A stretch of DNA of 64,000 bases. Origin: Nothophaeocryptopus gaeumannii. Its lineage: Eukaryota; Ascomycota; Dothideomycetes; Mycosphaerellales; Mycosphaerellaceae. The stretch is taken from NCBI GenBank assembly GCA_031771865.1, contig JASISA010000025.1, positions 1,612,001 through 1,676,000 on the forward strand, written 5' to 3'. Under the pieces are notes generated by a model. The model did not search any database. It was not told the DNA's origin and worked only from the letters and a program-made list of their open reading frames with translations. Each line of letters starts with the position of its first letter. The first letter of the stretch is position 1. Positions 54,270 to 64,000 of this stretch are shown here, piece by piece. A program made the position numbers and the translations under genes.

Positions 54270-55173
54270 GGTCGCACAGGTGATTGGGTAATGTTTGGTG
54301 GCCGTACATCAGGAGCGAGCGAGGATGTTGTTGTTTGGGTGGAAGTGGTTCAAGATCGGTGTCCCGTCAACAAAAGGGCATTGCACTGCACCAAGAGCGC
54401 CCCTGGCTGGGGAGAGTCAGGCAGGTAGTAGGAGGTAGTGTCAGATGGGGCGTGGTGACTTCCTGGCGGCCGCTTTGGAGACCTGGCAAACCGCTTGGGT
54501 GAGGAGACGAGGTGGCATGGTTGGTTGGGCGGGCAAGCTGGCTGGGTGCACCTTCCAGAAATCGCGGACGGGTTGTTTGCGGGAAGCAGTTCTGGCAGGG
54601 CAACTGCCGAGGCCGACCCCCACGCGACAGCTTGCGACCCGCCGGTATACGAGACACATCTCGCCCTCTCACCTGATCTCTCACCACCACTCCACTGCCA
54701 CTTCAGATACATGAATGAAATGATTTCGCGTTCCCTTGATCTCATTAATACTACTCCACTCTGTATCTCTATTCCACGACCAGCATCTGTCCCCAGCATG
54801 TCACACATCCTCACAGAGACGCTGCAGCCGGCGGACACACCCAGTCCATTCCCTCCGATCGATCCAACAAAGCGGTCATATGTACATCGTTTGGGTCCCT
54901 CGAGGGAGAGTTCGTATGCTAGAAAGACCGCCATATCGCTCGAACATCTTCTGAACCACTCCTCAAACGCCGTTTGTTTCCCCCAATGTCCCAGTCTTGG
55001 AAGTTGGAACGCCGCTATGATGCTTGCTTCGAAAACGCCACAGGACCCCATTGTCCGAAATGCAAAGAGAGAGAGAGCACATAATTGCACACAAAACTGT
55101 ACGATCCGCACGCAAGCACGCACGCACGCAATCACAAATAAACCCATAGTGACCGATAGCAGAGGAGAATCGC
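54270..55173. other. Intergenic gap, about 900 bases
   Basis: Between the coiled-coil gene promoter and the 3' end of the DUF3405 gene, both minus strand. It contains a CGCA-type microsatellite at about 55108-55130. Long frames here on both strands are shadows or overlap the DUF3405 3' end. Confidence 0.4.
55108..55130. repeat. GCAC/CGCA tetranucleotide microsatellite
   Basis: A short imperfect run of the tetramer CGCA (GCACGCAAGCACGCACGCA) in the 3' flank of the DUF3405 gene. Confidence 0.7.
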
Positions 55174-57336
55174 TTAGCCCTCTGGGCCCTTCTCGTGCTT
55201 GATGGGATGGTGGAGTGTGCCTCTGATGCACATCCTTCCACTTCCCTCCATTTCTTGCTTGTGGCCTCCCTCGCCGTTTTCCCATTGACCCAGCCATCTT
55301 CTCCAGAGAGCTCCTGAGAAGCCACTGTTGTAGTAGAAGCTGCTGCCAAGCATGTTGTGCTCACCCCAGCCGAATGGAGAGTCCCACGTGTTGGTTGGGT
55401 AGTTGAACACTTGGTTCATGTGGCCGAGTTCCCAATCTCGGTCGAAGTAGACGGGATGCGGGACGTAGACAGCTTTCAAGCCATGGTGCATGGCAACAGT
55501 CGGTGGCCACATTTCGGGGAACATTGTATGGTGCTGTTTCCACACTTCTTTGTGCATCGTATCCAGTAGGCGCTTCGAGAGACGCGCGACCGTAATGATA
55601 GCTGCCCGGCGAGGCGGAGGTGGCATGGAGCGATTGTAGCCATTGATGTCCCAGCTGAAGACCCAGTTGGTCATGGCCGCATCAAAGATGGGGTTGAATG
55701 TGAGCAGATCGGCTTCTTCGCCAACGCCCCATTCGTAATTGTCCTCATCGTACGTGGTCGGTGGGGTTGTCCCTTCAGGCGAGTCCATCATTCCAGAGTT
55801 CGGAAAGTCCTTTACAGGGCCCCAGATCGGAAGCGGACCATTTAGTTGCTCATCATGCTTGGCAGCATCGGCGCCAGCAGTCTCCTCTTCAACAAACTGG
55901 GTGAAGTTGCTCCAGTCGCCGTGATAACCAGGGATATAAAACCTCTTGCCTCTCTCCCACAGACCTTTGCGAGGCTGCTTCTTGCCCCATTCACCAATCT
56001 GCGAATTTAAACGGTAGTAGTGACCCGAATATCTGATATCCATCTCCCAGTTCCAGTAGTGGTCGTACTCGGGATGTTGCTGGCTGAACCACTGCAGTGG
56101 GAAATGTGCGCTTCGGTATACGCCATGAATGTTGCTGCCAGCCATGTTCGCGAAGTTGTCCGGAAATGGTCCTGGATAGTGCATCTCCATCTGCTTCTCA
56201 GACCACAGTGTAGCCATTCCCCAAAACTCTTCTGGCACGTTTTTCCGCAGAACGTCCTGGTACACACCCTCGTCCGCCCAGATTGGGATGGTGTTGTCCT
56301 TTACGTGTACGAGGAAGTGAATGTCGTACTCGCCTCCTGATTTGAGCGCCAGCTCGGAAATCATGGCGCGCAGGGAGTACATCTGGTGATGTCCGTACTC
56401 AAAGCCTGTCCATGTGCGCAGAATGTAGGCCTGTCGCTGTACGCGCTTCTTGCCGTCCGCCCCATTCTCCTCAAATCGCGCCTTGTTCTTCTCGTAACAT
56501 CGCTTCTGCGCTTTGGCCCAGTCTACTTTCCTGTAGTCCACATATCCCATCTGGTCGAACACCTTCTGGCTGCCCCGACTTTCAGCGTTAACGCCTGGGC
56601 CAAAGCCGCCCATGGTCTCATTGTATCCATACCCGTAAGGGCCGTATCTCCCATATCTTTCAAAACATACCGGATCATTCAACCCGATCGTCTTGTAGTC
56701 GCCGTAGAATGGCTCGGTCATGTGTTGTGGGATACCTGGGTAGACATGGACGTCTGGGATTTCGACGCTCTCGTTTTCGTCGAGGTAGCATGTCTGCACC
56801 GAGTGGTAGTATTGCAGATACTCTTGGGACGAGTAGTCGGGATACGGGTCGAATCGCACGGGGTCGAGAGGTGGCTCGCCGGAAGGACTTGAGATTCGTA
56901 CCTCTTCGTCGTTGATGCCCGTCGTCGGGTCGGTCTGGTTGTATCCGTTCTCCGGCTGCCATTGCGAATACGGCACTAGCGTTCGTATCCCGTTGTAGAA
57001 GCCATTCAATCGCTGGTAGTGCAACCAGACAAAGGGCACATCTTTCGGCTTCTCTTCATGTAACCTTCGATGTGTCTGGTATCCTCCGCCACCCAGCAAC
57101 GCCAGCAACACTATCCCGACCACCACCAGCAGAAGCGATTTCTGTAATGATAGCCTGCCAACTCCGCATTTTCTTCGCTTGCCACTCGCATCGCGCCATG
57201 GTACTCCGGCCTGTAATCGATCGAGCTGCAGGGCATTCAGGCTGTCAACGGATAATGAAGGAATTTGCTGGTACGAAAAGTTATTCCGGAACAGGCGCAG
57301 CGGATTCAGGTCGCGCAGGCGTGGGACTGATCGCAT
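55174..57336 (-). CDS. DUF3405 family type II membrane protein (glycosyltransferase-like)
   Basis: 720 residues, one exon. A short basic cytosolic part (residues 1-60) is followed by one membrane segment (SLLLVVVGIVLLALLGGGGY at about 67-86) and a large lumenal domain, the layout of Golgi glycosyltransferases. DUF3405-type blocks are present: QRQAYILRTWTGFEYGHHQM, YDIHFLVHVKDNTIPIW, HFPLQWFSQQHPEYDHYWNW, WEMDIRYSGHYYRLN, RFYIPGYHGDW and NGYNRSMPPPPRRAAIITVAR. The ...WEMDIRYSGH... segment with its Asp may serve as a metal- or donor-binding site as in GT-A enzymes; this is inference. Several family members are reported near secreted or cell-wall polysaccharide genes, but no such neighbour is seen here. 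Confidence 0.88.
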   Translation of the reverse strand: MRSVPRLRDLNPLRLFRNNFSYQQIPSLSVDSLNALQLDRLQAGVPWRDASGKRRKCGVGRLSLQKSLLLVVVGIVLLALLGGGGYQTHRRLHEEKPKDVPFVWLHYQRLNGFYNGIRTLVPYSQWQPENGYNQTDPTTGINDEEVRISSPSGEPPLDPVRFDPYPDYSSQEYLQYYHSVQTCYLDENESVEIPDVHVYPGIPQHMTEPFYGDYKTIGLNDPVCFERYGRYGPYGYGYNETMGGFGPGVNAESRGSQKVFDQMGYVDYRKVDWAKAQKRCYEKNKARFEENGADGKKRVQRQAYILRTWTGFEYGHHQMYSLRAMISELALKSGGEYDIHFLVHVKDNTIPIWADEGVYQDVLRKNVPEEFWGMATLWSEKQMEMHYPGPFPDNFANMAGSNIHGVYRSAHFPLQWFSQQHPEYDHYWNWEMDIRYSGHYYRLNSQIGEWGKKQPRKGLWERGKRFYIPGYHGDWSNFTQFVEEETAGADAAKHDEQLNGPLPIWGPVKDFPNSGMMDSPEGTTPPTTYDEDNYEWGVGEEADLLTFNPIFDAAMTNWVFSWDINGYNRSMPPPPRRAAIITVARLSKRLLDTMHKEVWKQHHTMFPEMWPPTVAMHHGLKAVYVPHPVYFDRDWELGHMNQVFNYPTNTWDSPFGWGEHNMLGSSFYYNSGFSGALWRRWLGQWENGEGGHKQEMEGSGRMCIRGTLHHPIKHEKGPEG

Positions 57337-60300
57337 AGCTCTTCCGCGGTATGTGTCGCTTGCGTAGTCGTCGGCATCAGAAGAGCGGCTGCTCTCCGAT
57401 ACCCAATCCTTGCTTTCCTCCAGCTTGGGCAGAGGGGCCGCTGTAGCGATAGGGGAGCGGCGTGAGCGGGCGGATTGCTACGACGCCAGCGTTGGAACAA
57501 TGCAATTGTGCAGCTTGTACTCTGGCTCGTTTGTGTGTGAAGGTGGAGGTGGGGTTATTAGTATTGCGTCTGTGAGACTGCACCTCGTGGTGGCTGCGAT
57601 GGTGGATTGCGTACGATGGAGGCGGTTTCTCTCAATGTCGGCTAATGTGGCTGCAGCAGTAGCTCGCGCGTGGACGTATCGGCTGCAGCTTTCAACATTC
57701 GGCAATCCAGAAGCGGCTGGCAACGAACGGATAAGGGATCAACGTAGAGTCAGTTGAGATAGCATAAAGGTCAGAGAATACAGAGAGTTCAGAGAGAAGG
57801 GATGGCACGAAGCAAGTTTCGACCAAGTCAAATCTGAAACTACAGTGAGAGACAGCAAATAATCCAATCCAATCCCTTCTCGCTGTCCGCTCCGATAAAG
57901 CAACCGCGCCGCTGCTGCAGTGGTGCTGCTTGCACCCCGAAGCACCCCCCTCCCTCCCTGCTCTGGGACATGGTCCACACATCGTCCACCCGCCACCCAT
58001 CGAGTTGAACGAGTTTCATGTCGAGTCCACCGAACGGATATTGGGGATAATGGGGCGTCAGGTTATCATTGGCCGCTGCCATGTGCCCGCCAGTGACGGC
58101 CACCGCTTCTAGCGCACCTTCGACGTGCCTACAAAGAGCAGCAGATTTGCCGCTCCGAGGGTCAACTCAAGACCAGCATTGTCAAGGGAGATCCCAATCA
58201 AGCGGCTCATCAAATTGAGTGACCGCCTTCCCTGTTGGCTCATCAAATCTTTACCGGCCTGCACACGCAACGCGCGTCCTCCCTTTTTTCGTCCACGCTG
58301 ATGGGCCTCTCTGTCTGCGACCACATCTCTGTGCGCCTGTCGCGCAGCAGCAGCAGCCGTGTTGCAATTGTGTTGTGTTGACGGCCAGCGACATGCGGCA
58401 CTGCTGCAGCGGAAGCTTCATCAACCACCGGCGCGCATTTGCACCCGGCATAGCTACACCACTCGTTCGGGTCGGATGCTCCACGGGCAACGGCTGCTCA
58501 CATGCACGCAGGACGCACGTCCAGCAGTCTTCCGCGAGGTCTGATTTGTTCGTCAGCAGTTCCCAGGTGTATGCCTCCACTATGCGACAAGCCCCCCGGC
58601 AGAGTGACCACGTCATCGAAGCCCTCATCTCAGGAGAAGCCAGTTGGCTTCAGTTCAAAAATATTTCATGTACGTATCATCACACAGAAGGCTGAAGCAG
58701 TCTCGAAAAGTCCAGCCTATTTGCGATCAAGCGCGAAGCATCGCAGACGCGTGGCACAAGCCTAACGACGGACGCACATGTCGCCGCGACCGCTTCGCCA
58801 GTCGTTTGGAATTCCGATGCGAAACGCAGGACGGGCTGAGCCGTGCGCCGTTTGTCGGTCTCACAAGCAAGACCATTTTCTGTCCCTCAGGGGCATCTCC
58901 CCCCTTAGCAGGCACGTGACCTGGGACGACATCTATTGGACGCAGAGCGAGATACACATCAGATTTGAAGTTGCTGACCGTAGATTGGATCAATAAGATC
59001 TGTCTAGGTCTGACTGTTCCACCGGCACCTCTTTCCAGACACTCTCGACGAATCTCTACTTCCTACTCACCGTAAATGCGAGATTGCGAGGCAGCAGTAG
59101 TAGTCCGAATCGCAACGCGCATACTTTGGAAGTATTCAAGGCAATGGCTACATGCCACGCTCAAGATTCCTCTCGATCAGCCCTGGATCCTGGATTGCAT
59201 GCTGCCTGAAAGATCAAGTCAGAGTCACTAATGACCACCTCATTTGTTTGAACTAGATGCATTTCCTGAGCATTTGCTGCTTCTGGAGGAGAAGCAATTC
59301 GCTGTCCAAGTGATAGAGCAGCCTGGGTACAGAAAGACACAGGCTCTGTTGGCACGGCTTGACCTCGCTGGAGACCTATTTACTACACCGCCGTTCGACG
59401 CTCTTGATCACAGTGCCGAGCCCCTTGACGAAATTCAATGAAAGAAAGCCTCATGCACCGTGGACCTAGGCTCAACGAATGCATATACTGCGCAGCAGGT
59501 CACGCTTTTTGCGCTTCATCGACTCAAGCAGTGCAAGCCACGACAAATGCGACAGAAAGCCGCGTATAGTGAATGCAAGCAAGCTTCTGAGCTTTTCATG
59601 TTTCAGCACTACGGATTCTGGTAACTGCCCTACTCACGGTCGCAGAGGCACGAGAAATGTTGAAGGCTCATGCAGTCGATTAGTCTCCGAACGAGAGGTC
59701 GGTGTATCTCTTCTCGACCAAAGCATGCATGCTTGAGGTCTTTGAATCTCGACTGCAAGCCCGCCGCGAAGCTCTTCATCGTAAAACGTGCCTGAGCTAT
59801 ACCCTAAGATACAGACATTGCAGCTCCTCCACAGGCCAAGACATGAGCTTTCTAGGCTGACCTCACCATTCGCTCTCATGGCAAGTACCAACGATCACTC
59901 AACATACACTTGTTACAAGCAAGAAGAGAAAGGTCGATGTTGGTCGATGTGACCTCTGGGCGTTGGAAGCCCCACTTTTGAGATCCTGCTTCCGAGAACG
60001 ACAATACGCTAACCTCTGCTCGCATTCTGAGAACGCGCTAGCACCTTTCAGCTACTTTCTTCCAGGTACACATTGCATTGTCTCTCTCAACTGATCCTAT
60101 GAGAGCCTCACATTGTCCTCGATGCTCCAATGTCCGTCAAAAAGCCGTCTTGGAAGGACGCAAGGAAGAGGCACAGTCGGAGATAGTCAGGCTGAAAAAC
60201 TATTGAAGGTAACGCATCATTTGATGCATAACATCTACCTACCTACTTAAGAAAAGCCATTTCTGTTCTTCATCAGTGCCTTTCCCTCAATCCTCACCAG

Positions 60301-60372
60301 ATCTTTGAGACCGCGTTTTCTTCTCATTCAACCTTCAAGACCGTAAACCTTGCCATCATCACCAAATCCAAG
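57337..60372. other. Large gene-poor gap, about 3 kb
   Basis: No supported gene. The 57.3-58.2 kb part flanks the DUF3405 start and may hold a long leader. A short TACC repeat (CTACCTACCTAC) lies near 60235 in the promoter of the reductase gene. Confidence 0.4.
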
Positions 60373-61485
60373 ATGTCTACCCCAAGCACCATGCAAGCCG
60401 CCTGGCTCCCAGAAGCAAAAGCCAAACCCTTCAAAATCGACTCCGCCCCAGTACCTACCCCAAAGTCCCGCGAGATCCTAATCAAGAATCGCGCCGTCGC
60501 CATGAACCCCTGCGATGCAGTCATCCAAGACTTAGGTATCCTCCACACCAACTACCCCGTCGTCATCGGCTGCGACGTCTCCGGCGAAGTCATCTCAGTC
60601 GGCTCCGAAGCATCCTCCGCCGGGTTCAAAGAAGGAGACCGCGTCATTGCGTGTATGGAATGGGGTGCTTTCGCGGAATACTCCATAGCAGACTATGCCT
60701 TAGCTGCTCATTTGCCTGGGAAGATTGGGTTCAATGAGGGTGTGGTGTTGATGACTTGTCTCGCTACTGCTGCTACTGCGATTTATCATGAGCAGGAAGG
60801 CATGGCACTTGATTTGCCCAAGCTGAAGCCGAAGAAGAATGGGAAGGTGATTGTTGTTTGGGGAGTTGGATCAGTTGTGGGGAGTTCTGCGGTTCAGATG
60901 TTGAAAGCGAGTGGGTATGAAGTTTTTGGGGTTGCGAGTGGGAAGAATGAGGGGTATTGTAAGGAGTTGGGATGTAAAGAAGTGTTTGATTATAGGAAAG
61001 AGGGGGTTGTGGATCGCATCATTGATGGATTGAAAAAGGCGAATGGTCTCGAGTTCGCCGGTGTGTTCTCTGCTGTGCTGGAAAAAGATGCTTTGGAGGG
61101 ATGTGCGAGGATCGCGGGAGAGATTGGCAGGGACGAGAAAACGAGATTAGTGGGAACGGTACTGCCATGCCCGCCTGAACAGGCGCCGCATCTTCCCAAG
61201 CCGGCAAACTTGCCTGAAGGTGTCAAGCTTGGTTGGTGTCGGTTCACGATGACCATTTTGCCGTTCTCGCCTTTGGCTGATATGGTCGGCTGGCCTCAAG
61301 GTCCTAAAACGGATGTTGGGACGAAGGTCATCAACGAGTGGATGACACCGGCGCTCGAGAAGGGATTGCTGAGATGCAAACCAGATCCAGAAATTGTGGG
61401 CAAGGGGTTGGAGAGTGTCCAGAAAGCGTGCGATCTCATGGCTCATGGGGTCTCGGCGAAGAAATTGGTGGTAGAGATTTCGTAG
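60373..61485 (+). CDS. Medium-chain zinc-independent reductase (ToxD/enoyl-reductase-like)
   Basis: 370 residues, one exon, starting MSTPSTMQAAWLPEAKA. Typical medium-chain dehydrogenase/reductase layout: N-terminal GroES-like domain (SREILIKNRAVAMNPCDAVI, then YPVVIGCDVSGEVISVG and FKEGDRVIACM), then a Rossmann fold with VIVVWGVGSVVGSSAVQML in place of the usual G-x-G-x-x-G/A and a following KELGCKEVFDYRKE. It ends with the conserved HGVSAKKLVVEI. The structural Cys cluster and the catalytic Cys/His of zinc alcohol dehydrogenases are absent, so it belongs to the zinc-free branch with fungal ToxD and trans-enoyl reductases. NADPH use is expected. No polyketide synthase or other cluster gene is nearby, so a metabolic role outside secondary metabolism is likelier. 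Confidence 0.9.
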   Translation: MSTPSTMQAAWLPEAKAKPFKIDSAPVPTPKSREILIKNRAVAMNPCDAVIQDLGILHTNYPVVIGCDVSGEVISVGSEASSAGFKEGDRVIACMEWGAFAEYSIADYALAAHLPGKIGFNEGVVLMTCLATAATAIYHEQEGMALDLPKLKPKKNGKVIVVWGVGSVVGSSAVQMLKASGYEVFGVASGKNEGYCKELGCKEVFDYRKEGVVDRIIDGLKKANGLEFAGVFSAVLEKDALEGCARIAGEIGRDEKTRLVGTVLPCPPEQAPHLPKPANLPEGVKLGWCRFTMTILPFSPLADMVGWPQGPKTDVGTKVINEWMTPALEKGLLRCKPDPEIVGKGLESVQKACDLMAHGVSAKKLVVEIS

Positions 61486-63082
61486 GCTTGTAGTTCCGCG
61501 ATTGAAGATTGTTGAATGATGGTAGACCTGCATCTCTCGGTGCGAAGTCTGTCCCGTTCATATCGCGACCGACAAGCAATTCCTAGAGTTAGCTGATGGA
61601 TACATGTATGTGGGTGAAGTCTCAACCTCAGGCTCCCATTCTCTATGCCATGTTGCCTACGCAGATGATGTGCGCCGCGCTAGAGACGAGGTCCCCATCA
61701 CGGTTCAGCACGCTCGCTACTTCATCACTGAGGCACACTGCTGAATGATGATAGCGTAACAAGGCTGCTGCCGAGTTGTGCGTGTGCATCCGCGGTCGCT
61801 ACGGCACATCCGGCCGAGGAGAGATGGAGGCGGGATGTCATCGTGCAGGGCGCATGATGCAGGGTAGACGCCATCTCGCTGACTTCATGTCGTCAGACAA
61901 ATTTGCTTCTGGAGCACAGAATCGTAAGTAGGAAACCCGGTATGAAACGCGATTTTGACGGTAGGTGCGCGTCTGTTGTTGTGGATGTGGACACGATGAA
62001 GCGAGTGCACTACGTCATTGCCACCGGGTGGAATTCAAGAAATCGACCGCCTTACGTTTCAGGAGGTGAAGACTGACGACGAGGATGTCACTTGACATTC
62101 GTAACCCTGGTCGCCAGCTGCCTGACCATGTGAGACTTGACTTGGGAGGCTTGTTGGAAGTATAGAAGAGGCAGACGGGTATGGTGATAATGAAGGATTG
62201 CAGCGGCTTGAAAATTCCCGTAGACTGCACGCGGCATGGCGTCGACAAGGTTTTCAGAGCCGCGACAGTCCGTAGCAAATTGCTGTCTGGTAGACGTAGA
62301 GGGCAATTGGAGAGCAATATGAGCATACACCGTAGACTGTCGTCTTCTGGCAGAACATTCTTGTCACTCGAAAACATCCAGGAAATAGGCGTGCTGCACG
62401 AACTAGGGGGTTCAGACCACACACACATCACACATCCCAGTGGAGCTACAGGCACAAACAGGCCAGGACAGGACCGGGCAGAGGGCCTCTTGCGCCTCGT
62501 GGAGTGCTGGCAGGACTCGGGACCCATACAAAAGACTCGCAACGCTGGGACTGGGAGCGATCGACATCGTCGCCAAAGAAGCACGCTCACATGAAGAGCA
62601 CACACCGGCGGTCGTCTTCAGCGGCAGGCTTATTTTGGAGTAGACGTTTTGAGGTCAGTACCACTACATCGTCTGCGGCTGTTGTTTGAAGCATTGTCGT
62701 CGTTTGGCATCATCGTCTTTGGTCTATTTTGGCAGACACATGCAGGAGCACCACCCATCGCGTTCTTTGTCTTCACTGCTTCCCGCCGCTGCTCGCTGCA
62801 CGGTCCCTCGCCCCGCTGCCCGACGTCATCGCTACATGACATCGGCGACACCTTCTTTCACGACTGCACTTCACCACCGGTCATCCACCCGCCCGCCGTG
62901 TGCTCTCTCGCCTGCGTCACACACAATCACCAGCAGTCTGCAGACATTCGCGACGGTGGAAGCACTCGTCCCTCTCTTGTTGGCGCCTTGTTGCTCTCCC
63001 TTCCACACAACTGGCTGCTTCCTCTAGCAGCAGAAGCAGAAAGCAGAAGCAGAAGCGCCGCAACCGAACACCACGTCTAATC
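61486..63082. other. Gap of about 1.6 kb, including a long leader
   Basis: No supported gene. The CT-rich 450 bases before 63083 look like a long 5' leader of the kinase gene, with several short upstream frames. Confidence 0.4.
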
Positions 63083-64000
63083 ATGTCGACAATACAGAAC
63101 CTCAAAAACTTCATCCGACACGGGAAGCAGGCCCGCGACGCCCGCTCACCGCAGGATCAGGCCACTACACACGTCTCGAACGTCCACGCCCAGCAGCAGA
63201 GATTCAACAACCAGCACTATGGAGGCAACATCGCCCAGCACGCACACGCCCAACACGGCCACAGCGATCCGAACGTCTACGCACACAAGCCTCTGCAGCA
63301 TAACGCACCCCAAGGAGATTTCTCTGCCGCCGCCGTTGACAACCGCCACGTAGCTGCCAGAGCTGGCCACGCCGCTGCCGAAGCTGTGGACGCCCACCAG
63401 AAGCGCGACCAGAAGCAAAAAGACTATGACGCTTCTGTACTCGAACGTATCGTCGCCGAGGAGCGCGAAAGCAAGGGCAAGATGCCCAGATACCCAGGAC
63501 TGGAGCGATGGCAACTACTCGAGAAGATGGGCGACGGCGCATTCAGCAACGTTTACCGCGCCAAGGATCTCAACCACGTCTACGACCAAGTCGCCATCAA
63601 AGTCGTGCGCAAGTTTGAGATGAACTCTACCCAGGTATGCTCACTTAAGCCACGGCTTGCTCATTATCTCCTTACTGCACCAGTGCATGTGATCGTATTT
63701 TTTACCAACACATGTGCCTGTTAGGGCGTCCTCCATCCGGACCTCGAAAAGAAGCAACCAAAGGGCGTGGAGGTGCGCACAGTTTTTTTTACTTCTCTTG
63801 CTCGTTTGCCCGTTCTCTTGACTTTTCTTGCTTGCCATTCACCTGGCCCACTGAGACTCACATTGCTGACGTCATCGCTTCGTAGCGAGCCAACATTCTC
63901 AAAGAAGTTCAGATAATGCGACAGCTCGACCACCCGAATATCATCAAGCTCATCGACTTCTCAGAATCGCGGCAATACTACTACATTGTGCTGGAGCTAT
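63083..64000 (+). CDS. Srk1/Rck2-like protein kinase, 5' part (cut by window end)
   Basis: Exons seen: 63083-63634, 63725-63772 (48 bases) and 63886 to beyond 64000. Introns are GTATGC...CTGTTAG and GTGCGC...CTTCGTAG. The ATG at 63083 (MSTIQNLKNFIRHG) follows a long leader; an in-frame upstream stretch to 62900 is read as leader. Residues 1-140 are His/Gln/Ala-rich. The kinase domain begins WQLLEKMGDGAFSNVYRAK (glycine loop) with the invariant Lys in VAIKVVRKFE. The 48-base exon (GVLHPDLEKKQPKGVE) falls in the insertion between beta3 and helix C. The next exon has ILKEVQIMRQLDHPNIIKLI and YYYIVLEL. This pattern is that of fission-yeast Srk1 and budding-yeast Rck1/Rck2, kinases activated by the stress MAP kinase Sty1/Hog1. 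The catalytic loop lies outside the window. Confidence 0.88.

Noticed and set aside
54495..55202. 235-codon plus-strand frame
   Set aside because: Opposite the same region, low-complexity and without a domain; overlaps the DUF3405 end.
54350..55297. 315-codon minus-strand frame
   Set aside because: Its start overlaps the end of the DUF3405 gene in another frame, and the rest lies in its 3' flank. No domain, and composition looks random.
58219..58695. 158-codon plus-strand frame in the 3-kb gap
   Set aside because: Cys/His/Arg-rich without pattern, overlapped by equally long minus-strand frames, no splicing or leader context.
60373..61485. Possible secondary-metabolite cluster around the ToxD-like reductase
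   Set aside because: No polyketide synthase, peptide synthetase, P450 or cluster regulator is present within the window on either side.
1..64000. tRNA, rRNA, CRISPR or intact transposon
   Set aside because: Scanning by eye for A-box/B-box pairs, repeat-spacer arrays, transposase motifs and terminal inverted repeats gave nothing convincing. A tRNA scan program could still find one I missed.

Overview
This is a gene-rich stretch of a filamentous ascomycete nuclear genome. Most genes carry short GT-AG introns (about 50-70 bases), often with a visible branch site. The protein families present (SUR7/PalI, a Thi5-type HMP-P synthase with a TPP riboswitch, DUF3405, a Rpn4-like regulator, a Srk1/Rck2-like kinase) point to Pezizomycotina. 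The overall look suggests Dothideomycetes, but that last step is inference from gene content. No CRISPR array, bacterial operon, rRNA or convincing tRNA was seen.

Layout. 1-7.4 kb: the 3' end of a gene cut by the window edge, a small membrane protein, a DMAC1/DUF4536-like mitochondrial protein, a calponin-homology actin-binding protein, a conserved protein resembling the HAPSTR1/TAPR1 family, and MBF1. 8-9.6 kb: two poorly conserved membrane-protein loci, one of which looks broken. 10.8-14.9 kb: a SET-domain protein, a four-exon THI5/NMT1 gene with a TPP riboswitch in its leader, and a three-exon mitochondrial K+/H+-exchange-related protein. 16.9-20.5 kb: a SUR7/PalI claudin-like protein, a DET1-type histidine phosphatase and a PRKRIP1-like splicing factor. 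21.3-23.2 kb: a decayed FAD-linked (BBE-type) oxidoreductase. 23.5-28.3 kb: a UBE2O-like E2 enzyme divergent from COG8. 31.7-33.9 kb: a Rpn4-like zinc-finger regulator. 36 kb: a small conserved protein. 39.8-42.9 kb: a six-exon PSP1 protein followed by a long in-frame open stretch. 44.4-51.3 kb: a two-TM protein, a secreted amidase and an eight-exon MFS sugar transporter. 51.6-57.3 kb: a coiled-coil protein and a DUF3405 Golgi-type protein. 60.4-64 kb: a medium-chain reductase and the 5' part of a Srk1/Rck2-like kinase, cut by the window end.

Function. These are mostly unrelated housekeeping genes, not a biosynthetic cluster. The most informative regulatory element is the TPP riboswitch of THI5: it lies inside a 5'-leader intron with two candidate 5' splice sites and an upstream reading frame, which is the arrangement known for Neurospora NMT1. 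Gene-poor gaps of 2-3.4 kb (14.9-16.9, 28.3-31.7, 33.9-36.0, 36.6-39.8 and 57.3-60.4 kb) hold no reading frame I can support. All exon boundaries were read by eye from splice consensus, frame continuity and family sequence.
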